DNA of 64,000 bases from Thermococcus sp. 21S7 (GCF_012027615.1 NZ_SNUT01000001.1:310001-374000), one strand, 5' to 3'. Shown: positions 52,140-61,853, numbered from the stretch's first letter. A program made the numbers and translations. The notes: a model not told the origin generated them from the sequence alone.

Positions 52140-53433
52140 GGCCCTCCCCGCGTTCCAGTTTTACCGGGAGACGAGACTCAAGGAGGTCGAGCTGAACGGC
52201 AGGGAGGTCGAGATTCCGGCGGAGTGGGAAGTGGTGGAGCTTGGGGAGGTTGCCGAAATACGAAGGGGTGCTTCCCCTCGCCCCAAAGGAGACCCAAAAT
52301 ACTTTGGTGGTGATATACCTTGGATAAAAATTTCAGATATCTCAAAGTACAAAAAGGGTCTATATCTGCTAAAAACAGGGGATACGGTCACTGAAGAAGG
52401 TAAAAACAAGAGTGTATACTGTCCAGACGGCACATTAATTGTTTCGAACAGTGGTACAATTGGAGAGCCAGCGATTATACAAACTGGAAAAGGCGGATGT
52501 ATCCATGACGGTTTCATTCTAGTAAATCCCGCTGACAGCGTGGATAAGATTTTCTTATATTACTTCTTCGAGGCAAAGAAGGAGGAATTTCACTCAAAAG
52601 CTCAGAGAGGAACTCAGGGAAACATGAATACAAAATTATGGAAGAAAACAAAACTCCCCCTTCCGCCCCTCGAAGAGCAGAAAAAAATCGCCGAGGTGCT
52701 CCGCTCCATTGATGAGGCAATTCAAGCAGTCGAGGAGAGCATTGCGAAGCTTGAGAGGCTTAAGAAGGGCACGATGGAGCAGTTGCTCACGAAGGGCATA
52801 AACCACACCAAGTTCAAGACCGTCGAGCTGAACGGCAGGAAGGTCGAGATTCCGGCGGAGTGGGAGGTCGTGGAGCTTGGAGAGGTTGCAGAAAGAAGAA
52901 GTGAGACAGTTAATCCAAATGCAGTTGGAAACCTTCCATTTGTTGGACTAGAGCATATTGAACCCGGAAACATAAGGCTTACTCAGTGGGGCGACTCTGC
53001 TGAGGTGAAAAGCTCTAAGTCCAAATTTTACCCTGGAGATGTTCTTTATGGAAAGCTGAGGCCATACCTCGATAAGGCTGTAATTGCGGAGTTCGAAGGA
53101 ATATGTTCAACAGACATTATTGTAATTAAAGCCAAGTCCAGCAAACTTATCCCCGAGTATCTGATATGGCTCGTTCACACAAAGGCATTCCTTGAACACG
53201 CTAAAAAGACAATGAAAGGGGTAAATCATCCAAGAACTTCATGGAATGCTCTCAAAAAATTCCAGTTGCCACTCCCGCCCCTCAAAGAACAAAAACAAAT
53301 CGCCGAAATCCTCCGCACGATTGACGAGGCCATCGAGGCCAAGAGGGCAAAGAGGGAGAAGCTCGAACGCATGAAGAAGGCAGTCATGGAGAAGCTCCTT
53401 ACGGGAGAGATAAGGGTTCGGTCAGACGGCTAG
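52132..53433 (+). CDS. hsdS: Type I specificity subunit HsdS
   Basis: 433 residues. Two target-recognition domains (about 20-160 and 235-380), each followed by a conserved coiled-coil spacer: LPPLEEQKKIAEVLRSIDEA (about 182) and LPPLKEQKQIAEILRTIDEA (about 384). Each half opens with nearly the same phrase, ELNGREVEIPAEWEVVELGE and ELNGRKVEIPAEWEVVELGE, encoded by a 68-bp direct repeat. Determines the bipartite DNA sequence recognised by the complex. Last gene before the nested regulator pair. Confidence 0.93.
   Translation: MSEALPAFQFYRETRLKEVELNGREVEIPAEWEVVELGEVAEIRRGASPRPKGDPKYFGGDIPWIKISDISKYKKGLYLLKTGDTVTEEGKNKSVYCPDGTLIVSNSGTIGEPAIIQTGKGGCIHDGFILVNPADSVDKIFLYYFFEAKKEEFHSKAQRGTQGNMNTKLWKKTKLPLPPLEEQKKIAEVLRSIDEAIQAVEESIAKLERLKKGTMEQLLTKGINHTKFKTVELNGRKVEIPAEWEVVELGEVAERRSETVNPNAVGNLPFVGLEHIEPGNIRLTQWGDSAEVKSSKSKFYPGDVLYGKLRPYLDKAVIAEFEGICSTDIIVIKAKSSKLIPEYLIWLVHTKAFLEHAKKTMKGVNHPRTSWNALKKFQLPLPPLKEQKQIAEILRTIDEAIEAKRAKREKLERMKKAVMEKLLTGEIRVRSDG
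52186..52889 (+). repeat. 68-bp direct repeats heading the two halves of hsdS
   Basis: 52186-52253 and 52822-52889 differ at about four of 68 positions, although the target-recognition domains that follow are unrelated. Such repeats allow recombination that swaps recognition half-domains. Confidence 0.8.
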
Positions 53434-53498
53434 TCCCAACTGGTGACCCCCGTCTTCATCCCACTCCAATTTTTCAATTTATGTTATCAGTTTTTCGT

Positions 53499-53546
53499 GT
53501 CTCAAAAACCCAAACGTTTTTATAAAATCGTTCGGAAATTTGAGAC
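53499..53546 (+). promoter_or_regulatory. Internal promoter inside an inverted repeat, ahead of the winged-helix gene
   Basis: GTCTCAAA (53499-53506) and TTTGAGAC (53539-53546) flank the TATA box GTTTTTATAAAAT (53516-53526). The right arm touches the ATG at 53547, and the TATA-ATG distance of about 25 bases predicts a leaderless mRNA. Strong candidate autoregulatory operator. Confidence 0.7.
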
Positions 53547-54524
53547 ATGACACTCACGAAGGCCGAGCTTAAGGTTCTCCTTGCAATTGAAGAACCAGTC
53601 ACACTGAGCGAGTTAGCCTATAAGCTCGACCTCTCAAAGAGCACGCTCTCCGCTCTCATACGTTCCCTTGAGAGGAAGGGCCTCGTCGAGTTTGAAGGAA
53701 AGAAGCCGATGGTCATTAAGCCCTCAAAGAATAAAGCGGTTGAGCTTCTCAATTCAATTCTCCCAGTTACTCACAGGCAGCTTATGTTAAACCCTCCTCT
53801 GAGGGGCAGGGATATACTCAGTGCTCTGACTGGAAATCGCCTCAAAGTTCTTGCGGCTCTTGAGGTCGAGAAACCTCAGCCTCTCTGGCTCATTCAGCTG
53901 AAGGCCAACGTGAGCAGGGCAACGCTTCACAGGGTTCTCAACGGGCTCATGGAGAGGCTCATCGTGGGGAAGAAAGAGGAAGGTTATTTCATAAGCGAGC
54001 GTTTTGCTCTTTTCAAGGCCTTCGCCGACGAGTACTTTTACCTGCAGAACTCGATTAAAGCGAGGGAGTTCGACCACAACGCCTCGATCGTTTGGAGTGG
54101 TGTTGAAGAGCTCATACTCGCGACCGGAACATTCAAAGGGAAAAGCCTCGGCGATTTTCAGCTCACAGGGCTGGCTCGCTTCTCCGACTTTGGGCTTCCT
54201 CTGATTTCCTCTGGGGTTTATCATTATTACTGGCCGGCCAGAGAGCTTACCCTCGAAGAGGTCGTTGTGCATACATTAACGCTCGGAAAGGATGCGAGGG
54301 AACTGCTTTACACTATCGCCCTCCTTAAGGGAAGGGGTTTCGATGAGGGGAAACTTAAAAGGCTCGCGGCCAAATTTGGCGTTTTTGGCACAGTTGAGGA
54401 ACTGCTCGAATACCTTAAGGGCATGAATAAGCCGTATCCCTTCCCGTCGAGGGAAGAGATTGAGGAACTCTGCCGTCAGTATTTCGGAGGTTGTAATGAT
54501 GATAACGAGGGAAAGGCTGATTGA
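53547..54524 (+). CDS. Winged-helix regulator of a nucleotidyltransferase pair
   Basis: 325 residues. Two MarR/ArsR-like winged helices: about 1-65 (ELAYKLDLSKSTLSALIRSL) and about 95-155 (VSRATLHRVLNGLMERLIV). The C-terminal 160 residues are a separate alpha/beta domain (VWSGVEELILATGTFKGKSL). Its end overlaps the nucleotidyltransferase gene by 29 bases. DNA-binding protein plus nucleotidyltransferase is the layout of AbiE-like and MNT-type toxin-antitoxin pairs; here it would be the antitoxin/repressor. It interrupts the hsdS-hsdR order of the R-M locus. Confidence 0.75.
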   Translation: MTLTKAELKVLLAIEEPVTLSELAYKLDLSKSTLSALIRSLERKGLVEFEGKKPMVIKPSKNKAVELLNSILPVTHRQLMLNPPLRGRDILSALTGNRLKVLAALEVEKPQPLWLIQLKANVSRATLHRVLNGLMERLIVGKKEEGYFISERFALFKAFADEYFYLQNSIKAREFDHNASIVWSGVEELILATGTFKGKSLGDFQLTGLARFSDFGLPLISSGVYHYYWPARELTLEEVVVHTLTLGKDARELLYTIALLKGRGFDEGKLKRLAAKFGVFGTVEELLEYLKGMNKPYPFPSREEIEELCRQYFGGCNDDNEGKAD

Positions 54525-55257
54525 AGAGTTTGTCCTGCTCGATGAGAAGGCCCGGCTTATGGACTCGAAGGAGATCCACCTTTACCTCATCGGCGGCGGA
54601 AACCTCGCCCTGAGAGGCATCAAGCCGGCAACGGCTGACGTTGACGTTGTCGTTGAGAACGTTGGGGCCTTGAACCGTCTGGAGAGGGTTCTCACGGACC
54701 CATCGCCGGAGTTGCGGACGAGCAGGGGGTTGGTTATTTACATTAAGGTCGTCGAGCACGAGTACAGGAGAAAGCTCGGGGCTTATTCTGTTTACCGGAA
54801 GTTGGACCCTGAGCTTGAGGATTTCAACCTCGACGTTTTCGTGAGGAGGGTTTTGAAGGGAATAACCCTCACTGAGGGCATCATGAAGAGGGCATTCATC
54901 CCCGAAGAGTTCAAGGGGCTGGAGAAGCTTAAGGTTCACCTCGTTTCTCCCGAAGATATCTTCCTGTTCAAGGGTGTCACCTCTCTGAGCCGTTCGAAGG
55001 ATGTTGACGACATCATGAGACTCCTCGAGCTGGGGATTGACTTCGACGTGGTTTTGGAGGAAGTTGAAGCTCAGAAAGAAGTCATTGAACCGGAGCGGTT
55101 TGAACACCTTGCGGGCCTTCTGCTTGAAAAGATGATAAGCATTCAAAAACTCATTGAAGAGAGGGGCTTGAGAAGTTCGGGTCTGGATAAGTTTATTAAT
55201 TCCCTTGAGAAGTTGTTATTTGAGTTAGAGGTGAGAGGGTATGGCTCTGATACCTGA
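54496..55257 (+). CDS. Nucleotidyltransferase-fold protein (DUF6036-like), possible toxin
   Basis: 253 residues from ATG 54496 (GGAGGTTGTA); ATG 54499 is an alternative. Polymerase-beta-type nucleotidyltransferase core: YLIGGGNLALRGIKPATADV then DVVV, giving GG and the Asp-x-Asp metal pair (about 28-50), and a third acidic residue in EDFNLDVFV (about 112). The helical C-terminus contains SPEDIFLFKGVTS and a long coiled region. Such proteins act as AbiEii/MenT-like toxins that modify tRNA or as regulatory transferases. Its last 17 bases overlap hsdR1. Confidence 0.78.
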   Translation: MMITRERLIEEFVLLDEKARLMDSKEIHLYLIGGGNLALRGIKPATADVDVVVENVGALNRLERVLTDPSPELRTSRGLVIYIKVVEHEYRRKLGAYSVYRKLDPELEDFNLDVFVRRVLKGITLTEGIMKRAFIPEEFKGLEKLKVHLVSPEDIFLFKGVTSLSRSKDVDDIMRLLELGIDFDVVLEEVEAQKEVIEPERFEHLAGLLLEKMISIQKLIEERGLRSSGLDKFINSLEKLLFELEVRGYGSDT

Positions 55258-58200
55258 GTCTGCGGTTCACAATGAGATTAAGGAGAATCTTCTTCGAGTT
55301 GGGTGGGATGACGGTAACAAGAAGTTTGGAATTGAGGAGCATAAGATGGTCTCTGAGTACAGCGGGCTTGAAGGCTCGCTCGGCGGCTTCCTCCTCTGGA
55401 ACGTTCTGGAGGGGAAGATACGCGAGCTTAACAGGGCATTCTTTGCCAACCTGACTGAGGAGGAAGAGGAAAAGGTCTGGGAGGAGATAAGGAGCAAGCT
55501 CGAATCCTCGGGCGAGGTCGAGATGTTGGAGTACATAAAATACGGTGTCCCGCTCACATCCCTCGGAAGACACGACAAGGTTATCCTCATTGATTACGAC
55601 AATCCAGCCAACAACATCTTTTTCTTCCTTCATGAGGCTAAGTATCCTGGCTTTCCCGAGAACATCAAGCCGGACTTCAGTCTTTTCATCAACGGCATTC
55701 CCATTGTTATCATCGAGGCCAAAGCTAAAGGTATCATCGAGCTTGAGGACCTTGACTGGAGAAGGTGGTCAAAGGTTCACGGCACAGAGGAAGAGGCTCT
55801 AACTCAGATACGGAAGTATGAAAGGTATTCAAAACCCCTCTTCCGCTTTGTCCAGTTTGGAGTGGCTTATGGTGACAAGCAACTTTACACTCCCACAATG
55901 CCCAGGGAAAGCGTTGAAAGCGCCCCCGCCTTTGAGTGGAGGTATCCCAACGAGGAGAAGCCTGACATTTTCGACCTTCTCACTCCGGAGAGACTCCTCG
56001 ATGTGCTGAGGTATTACACCTTCTTCTTCAAGAAAAATGAAAAGGGCGCGAAAAGGGTAAAGATTATCGCAAGGTGGAACCAGTACAGGGCGACCAAGAG
56101 AATCATTGAGCGGATTGAGGAGTACCTCTCCTTGGAGAGTGAGAAAAGGAACGGCCTTGTCTGGCAGTGGCAAGGGAGTGGGAAGACGTTCATAATGTTC
56201 TTCGTTGCCAACTGGTTCCTCAACAAGTACAAGGGCCGGAATCCGGTCGTTTTCTTTGTCGTTGACAGAACCGATCTCAAAAAGCAGCACTCCGACGTTT
56301 TTGAGGCCGTTGAAGACAGGGAGTTCAGGGAGCACTTCGATAAAATAAGGAACATATCCGAGCTGAGGAAACGCATCGAGGAAATGATGAAGAGCGAGGA
56401 AACTGGAAGGGTTATTCCGACTGGTCTGTACATAACGACAATTCAGAAGTTCCAGTATGGAAAGTTCAAGGATCTTGTGAGGGTGAAGAAAGTCCAGAAG
56501 GAAGAGACGTTCGAGGCCGAGAAGGCCGTTCGCAAGAGTGAGGTTCTCTTCCTGATTGACGAGGCACATCGCACGCAGTACGGAAGACTAGCTGCGGTTA
56601 TGAGGGCGCTCTTTCCGAGGGCAATGTTCTTCGGCTTTACTGGAACGCCAATCTTCAAGAGGAGCAGGAACACCTTCCAAGAGTTCGCTTATCCCAAAGA
56701 CGGAGAATACTTCCTCGATGTTTACTTCATAAGTGACTCCATTCGGGACGGCTTCACCCTTGACATAACCCACGAAGTCGTCGAGGAGAAGGGCGTTTCA
56801 ATTGCCCTCGACGAGAACAAACTCAAGGCATTTATCGAGGCTTACCAGCTCAACGACCCTGAAGAAGTCGAAGCATTCCTCATGGGAAGGAGAAAGAGCC
56901 TAAAGATGAGTTCGAAAGAGCTTGCAGAGGAGCTCAGGAAGTCAAGGGTTTTTCTTGAGAGTCCAAAGGAAATTGAGCGCTTTTCCGAGTATATTGCCAA
57001 GAGGATTTATGATGACACTATGGGCTTCCAGTTTAAGGCAATGGTCGTGGCAGTGAACAGAGAAGCCTGTGTGCACTTCAAGAGAGCTTTAGACAAGGCC
57101 TTTAAGGAGCACTTTTGCTCCAAGGTTGAAGAGCTTGAAAGAGATGGCAAGGTTGAGGTCGCCAAACACTTCAAAGAACTCTGTGAGAACGCGGAAAGGC
57201 TTTCCGAGGTGGTAATGACTTACCAGCATAACGAGAAGAGCGAGGTAATTGAGGAATTCAAGAAGTGGCTCAAAACCAGAAGGGAGTTCCAGAAGAGGGA
57301 TTATGATGACATCAACAGTCTCATTGTTGAGTGGTTCCAGGAGAGAGATTACCCAAAGGTTTTGATCGTCACGGACATGCTCCTCACGGGGTTTGATGAG
57401 CCCAAGCTGAGGGTTATGTATCTTTACAAGCCGATATTTGAGCACAGGCTCCTTCAGGCAGTCACGAGAGTGAACCGGCCGTATCCGAACAAAGAAACAG
57501 GACTCGTTGTTGATGGTGTTGGCTTGTTACCTGCGGTAATCAGGGTGAAAAGTATCTACGAGATGCTGGCGAAGCAAGATCCGAAAGTGCTTGAGGACTT
57601 CCAGAGAAACTTTGCAAAGAGTATTGAGGAAAAAGTGAAGGAGTTTGAGGACAAACTTTCCAGTGTTAAGGAAGAGCTCTCAGCCCTTGGAATCGAGGCT
57701 GACATTATTAAGGCCTTCAGAAAGCAAGGAAGGTGGAAGGAACTCGAAGTTGAGATGGACAGAATCAGGAACATACTTGCACCGATCGCACTCGACTTCA
57801 AGGGCAACGAGCCGAGGGCTGTGAGGCTCTTCAACGATCTGCGTGAGGTCGTTTCGATGTACCGCTCCCTTGGGGCTCACCCGGCGAGGCTGGCTTATTT
57901 GGACGACATGATTGCGGTTGGTGCTGTTTACTCTGCCTTTGTCCGCCTCATTGGTTTCACAGGGAAAAAGAGCAAGTTCTGGGATGACCTGCTTCGCTTT
58001 GTCCACGAACACATGGAAGTTGGACCGATGAGGGAGCTTGTTAAGGTGAGGCTTGGAGAGCTCTCGGGCAGTGAGGCGTCCTTCGAGATTGTTGCACGCT
58101 TTTACAAGCTGTATTATACAGCTGAGGACAATGCCCACGATCCCGTTTACAAGGCGATCCTTGAGAGGCTTAACCGTCTCCTTGAAGAGTGGCTCAACAG

Positions 58201-58558
58201 AAACCTTGACCTTAAGGCCCTCAAAAGGCAAGTGACACTCCTCGAAGAGCAAGCTGAAGAGTACGAAAAGAAGAAGGCAGGCAGAACCTGGCAGGAATCA
58301 CTCGTGGAGTCCGTTAAGTTTTACGCAACGAATTACCTGGGTCTTGAGAATGTTGAACTTAGGAAGTTCCAGAGGGAGCTCAAGCGTCTCAGAAAGCTGA
58401 ATCCGAGAACGGTTAGGAGACTCTCAAGTGCCCTCTTTGAGGACATTATGGAAGCTGTTACGGGAGATGATCTCGAGAAATACAGGGAGCTCTCAAAGGA
58501 GATTGACAGGCTCGTGGAGGAATCCGTTGTTCCAGAGGTGCGCAGACATATAGTTTAA
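55241..58558 (+). CDS. hsdR: Type I restriction subunit HsdR, copy 1
   Basis: 1105 residues from ATG 55241 (GAGGTGAGAGGGT). PD-(D/E)xK nuclease near the N-terminus: KPDFSLFINGIPIVIIEAKA (about 142-161). SF2 translocase: Walker A QWQGSGKT (about 309-316), DEAH as LIDEAHRTQYG (about 438), FTGTPIF (motif III), and motif VI VTRVNRPYPNKE (about 741). The C-terminal helical domain docks on the methyltransferase. A segment of about 45 residues around 515-560 (ending ELAEELRKSRVFLE) is absent from copy 2. Coupled to the nucleotidyltransferase gene by overlap. Confidence 0.93.
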   Translation: MALIPESAVHNEIKENLLRVGWDDGNKKFGIEEHKMVSEYSGLEGSLGGFLLWNVLEGKIRELNRAFFANLTEEEEEKVWEEIRSKLESSGEVEMLEYIKYGVPLTSLGRHDKVILIDYDNPANNIFFFLHEAKYPGFPENIKPDFSLFINGIPIVIIEAKAKGIIELEDLDWRRWSKVHGTEEEALTQIRKYERYSKPLFRFVQFGVAYGDKQLYTPTMPRESVESAPAFEWRYPNEEKPDIFDLLTPERLLDVLRYYTFFFKKNEKGAKRVKIIARWNQYRATKRIIERIEEYLSLESEKRNGLVWQWQGSGKTFIMFFVANWFLNKYKGRNPVVFFVVDRTDLKKQHSDVFEAVEDREFREHFDKIRNISELRKRIEEMMKSEETGRVIPTGLYITTIQKFQYGKFKDLVRVKKVQKEETFEAEKAVRKSEVLFLIDEAHRTQYGRLAAVMRALFPRAMFFGFTGTPIFKRSRNTFQEFAYPKDGEYFLDVYFISDSIRDGFTLDITHEVVEEKGVSIALDENKLKAFIEAYQLNDPEEVEAFLMGRRKSLKMSSKELAEELRKSRVFLESPKEIERFSEYIAKRIYDDTMGFQFKAMVVAVNREACVHFKRALDKAFKEHFCSKVEELERDGKVEVAKHFKELCENAERLSEVVMTYQHNEKSEVIEEFKKWLKTRREFQKRDYDDINSLIVEWFQERDYPKVLIVTDMLLTGFDEPKLRVMYLYKPIFEHRLLQAVTRVNRPYPNKETGLVVDGVGLLPAVIRVKSIYEMLAKQDPKVLEDFQRNFAKSIEEKVKEFEDKLSSVKEELSALGIEADIIKAFRKQGRWKELEVEMDRIRNILAPIALDFKGNEPRAVRLFNDLREVVSMYRSLGAHPARLAYLDDMIAVGAVYSAFVRLIGFTGKKSKFWDDLLRFVHEHMEVGPMRELVKVRLGELSGSEASFEIVARFYKLYYTAEDNAHDPVYKAILERLNRLLEEWLNRNLDLKALKRQVTLLEEQAEEYEKKKAGRTWQESLVESVKFYATNYLGLENVELRKFQRELKRLRKLNPRTVRRLSSALFEDIMEAVTGDDLEKYRELSKEIDRLVEESVVPEVRRHIV

Positions 58559-58616
58559 AATTGAATCCACAAAAACATTTAATGCAACATTATCTTTAAT
58601 GCAGAGGGGGTGGAAT

Positions 58617-61600
58617 ATGGCGGTCAAACCTGAGTCCGAAGTCCACAGTGAGATTAAGAGGAACCTTTTGAGAATTGGATGGAAAGATGGCAATGATAAG
58701 TTTAAAATTAAAGAATACACACTGGTTGGCGAGTACAGTGGGCTTGAAGATTCGCTTGGAAGCTTTCTTCTCTGGGAGATTCTTAAAAATAAAATCCACG
58801 AACTGAACAAGACATTTTTTGCTAATCTGACTGACGAAGAAAAAGAAAAAGTCTGGGAGGAGATACAGCGTACGCTCGAATATTCTAATGAGGTTAAGAT
58901 GCTGGAGTACATCAAGTATGGAGTTCCCATAACAGCCCTTGGAAGGCACGACAGGGTTATCCTTATCGATTATGAAAGCCCGGCCAACAACATCTTTTTC
59001 TTCCTCCATGAAGCGGAATATCCGAGTTTTGGAAGTACTATAAGGCCGGACTTTAGCCTTTTCATTAATGGCATTCCAGTTGTTATCATCGAGGCAAAAG
59101 GCCAAAATCGCCCTGGGATTGAGAATCTCGACTGGAAAAGATGGTCGAGGATTAAGGGTACTGAAGAAGACGCCCTAAAACAGATTAGAAGATATGAGAC
59201 GGAGTCTCCAAATCTCTTCCGTTTTGTTCAGTTTGGGATTGCTTACGGTGATAAGCAACTTTACACCCCGACTATACCAAGAGAAAAGCTCAAGTCTACT
59301 GAGGATATTCCAGTGATGGTATGGAGGTACCCGAACGGAGAAAAATCTAATATATTCGACCTTATTACTCCAATGAGACTTCTCGACATGCTGAGGTATT
59401 ACACCTTCTTCTTTAAGAAGAACGAGAAGGGTGCCAAGAGAATTAAGGTCATCGCCAGATGGAACCAGTACCGGGCGACGAGGAGAATCATTGAGAGAAT
59501 TGAGGAGTACCTTTCAGGGAAGAGCGATAAGAAGAATGGCCTCGTCTGGCAGTGGCAGGGAAGCGGAAAGACGTTCATAATGTTCTTCGTTGCCAACTGG
59601 TTCCTCAACAGATACAGGGATCGGAATCCGGTTGTGTTCTTTGTCGTTGACAGGAATATGTTGGAAACACAATATAAAACTGTCTTTGAGAATGTGGAAG
59701 ATCCTGAATTCAGGAGACATTTCAACGTGATAAATGACATACCTGAGCTGAAGCAACGCGTTAAAGAGATATTGAGGCACCAAAAAGAGAAGAGAGTAAT
59801 TCCAACCGGAGTGTACGTAACGAAAATACAAAAATTCCAGCCCAGAAAATTCAAGGGACTGGTGGAGACCGTTAAGAGTAAATATGAGTTCAAAGCAAGA
59901 GAAACTGTAAGTAAAAGAGAAGTCCTCTTCCTTATTGATGAGGCTCACAGAACCCAGTATGGACAGCTCGCAGCAGCGATGAGAGCAATCTTCCCTGAGG
60001 CAATATTCTTTGGCTTTACTGGAACTCCAATCTTCTTCAATAGGAATAGAAATACTTTCGAGACATTTGCATATCCCAAAGAGGGTGAGTACTTCCTTGA
60101 TGTTTACTTCATAAGAGATTCAATACGGGATGGATTTACTCTCGAGATTATATACGACAACGACATGATTAAAACAAATAAGTCGTCAATTAATTTAGGT
60201 CACCCTTTGGATATCGAGCGATTCGCTGAGCACATCGCCAGGAGGATTTATGACGATACCATGGGTTTCCAGTTTAAGGCGATGGTTGTCGCTGTGAACA
60301 GGGAAGCTTGTGTGCACTTCAAGAGGGCCCTGGACAGGGCGTTTAAGAAATACTTCTGCTCCAAGGCTGAAAAGCTTGAAAGAAATGGTAGGATTGATGT
60401 TGCTGAATACTTCAAGGAACTCTGTGAGAACGCTGAAAGGCTTTCTGAGGTGGTGATGACTTACCAGCACAACGAGACGAGCGAGGTAATCGAAGAATTC
60501 AAGAAGTGGCTTAAGACGAGAAGAGAGTTCCAGGGCAAATCTCTTAAACGCGAAGTTAATAAGATAATTGTTGAAAGCTTCCTGAATGAGGAGTATCCGA
60601 AGGTGTTAATTGTTACACAAATGCTTCTTACGGGCTTTGATGCTCCAATTCTCAGAACGATGTATCTCCTTAGAAATGATCTCCGCAGACACAATCTTCT
60701 CCAAGCTGTCACGAGAGTTAACCGACCATATCCTGGAAAAGAAACAGGGTTAATCGTGGACTTTGTTAAGTCCATTGACGAATTAAAAAATATCATTGGC
60801 ATTTACGAGAGTATTGCGACTCAAGAGTCTCAAGTAATTGAGGACTTCGTGAATAACTTTGCTAAAAGCATTGAAGAGAGAGTAAGTGAATTCGAGCATG
60901 AACTAAAAGAATTTAAGAAAGAATTGCTCGGAAATGGAATCGATATTGACACTATTAAAAAATTAAAGAGAAACAAAAGAGAAGAAGACCTTAAAAAAGA
61001 GCTAGAAAAAGTCTATGGGGCTCTCTCTTTACTGGCGTTACAGTATACTGCAAAGGAAGTCGGAGCTATTGATTTTTTTGACAAGTTACGCGAAATCCTC
61101 TCAATGTACGACTCCCTTGGAGCACATCCAAAACGAATAGAATACTTAGATGACATTTATTGGATTCGTTGGCTTTATCACAGGTTTACAGAACTGGCAG
61201 GTAATACAGATAAGGGGAAGAACAATCCTTCAAAGAAATTATTACTGCCCTTATCAAATGCATCCAAAATGGACTTAACAACTAAAGAGCTTGGAAGCAT
61301 TTCAGATGAACTCTCTTCAAGAGTTAAATATTTCAATACTTTGTATTTAAGAGTCAAAGAGAACTCCAACATACCATTTTATAAGGATAAATATGAAAAC
61401 CTTAATACGTTACTTAACAAATGGAAGGAGGGCAAAATAAACGTGGAAGAATTGATGGAACGTGCAAAAGACATAGACAGCAAAATCAGGAGGTATGAGA
61501 TACAAAGAAGGACAAAAACTTTGCAAGAATTTATTATCGATTCAATTAGGGATTACCTTTATGAACATCTTGACTTAGACATTAAGAATATTGAATTTAA

Positions 61601-61853
61601 AAAATTCCAGAAAAAACTTGAAAATATCAAGAGATTGACTCCAAAAACGAATAAGGAGCTCTCAAGTGCGCTCTTTGAGGATATCATTGAGAGCCTAAAC
61701 TTGGACAATCCCAAAAGATACAGCGAGCTCTCTAAGGTGGTTGATAAGATCATACGTGACCTTGTTCTTCCAGAGATCCGGACAAGATTCAACAAAAAAG
61801 TTAAAAACATACATCCTCCACGCCCTGGAGAAGAAAGATTACAAGCTGATTGA
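58617..61853 (+). CDS. hsdR: Type I restriction subunit HsdR, copy 2
   Basis: 1078 residues from ATG 58617 (GAGGGGGTGG). All catalytic motifs of copy 1 are kept: RPDFSLFINGIPVVIIEAKG, QWQGSGKT, LIDEAHRTQYG, FTGTPIF, VTRVNRPYPGKE. It lacks the insert near 515-560, is clearly more AT-rich, and its C-terminal third is much more diverged. DNA identity with copy 1 is patchy, very high around the Walker A region, as if by gene conversion. Only one hsdM and one hsdS are present, so copy 2 either shares them, serves another specificity subunit elsewhere, or is a spare. Confidence 0.9.
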   Translation: MAVKPESEVHSEIKRNLLRIGWKDGNDKFKIKEYTLVGEYSGLEDSLGSFLLWEILKNKIHELNKTFFANLTDEEKEKVWEEIQRTLEYSNEVKMLEYIKYGVPITALGRHDRVILIDYESPANNIFFFLHEAEYPSFGSTIRPDFSLFINGIPVVIIEAKGQNRPGIENLDWKRWSRIKGTEEDALKQIRRYETESPNLFRFVQFGIAYGDKQLYTPTIPREKLKSTEDIPVMVWRYPNGEKSNIFDLITPMRLLDMLRYYTFFFKKNEKGAKRIKVIARWNQYRATRRIIERIEEYLSGKSDKKNGLVWQWQGSGKTFIMFFVANWFLNRYRDRNPVVFFVVDRNMLETQYKTVFENVEDPEFRRHFNVINDIPELKQRVKEILRHQKEKRVIPTGVYVTKIQKFQPRKFKGLVETVKSKYEFKARETVSKREVLFLIDEAHRTQYGQLAAAMRAIFPEAIFFGFTGTPIFFNRNRNTFETFAYPKEGEYFLDVYFIRDSIRDGFTLEIIYDNDMIKTNKSSINLGHPLDIERFAEHIARRIYDDTMGFQFKAMVVAVNREACVHFKRALDRAFKKYFCSKAEKLERNGRIDVAEYFKELCENAERLSEVVMTYQHNETSEVIEEFKKWLKTRREFQGKSLKREVNKIIVESFLNEEYPKVLIVTQMLLTGFDAPILRTMYLLRNDLRRHNLLQAVTRVNRPYPGKETGLIVDFVKSIDELKNIIGIYESIATQESQVIEDFVNNFAKSIEERVSEFEHELKEFKKELLGNGIDIDTIKKLKRNKREEDLKKELEKVYGALSLLALQYTAKEVGAIDFFDKLREILSMYDSLGAHPKRIEYLDDIYWIRWLYHRFTELAGNTDKGKNNPSKKLLLPLSNASKMDLTTKELGSISDELSSRVKYFNTLYLRVKENSNIPFYKDKYENLNTLLNKWKEGKINVEELMERAKDIDSKIRRYEIQRRTKTLQEFIIDSIRDYLYEHLDLDIKNIEFKKFQKKLENIKRLTPKTNKELSSALFEDIIESLNLDNPKRYSELSKVVDKIIRDLVLPEIRTRFNKKVKNIHPPRPGEERLQAD

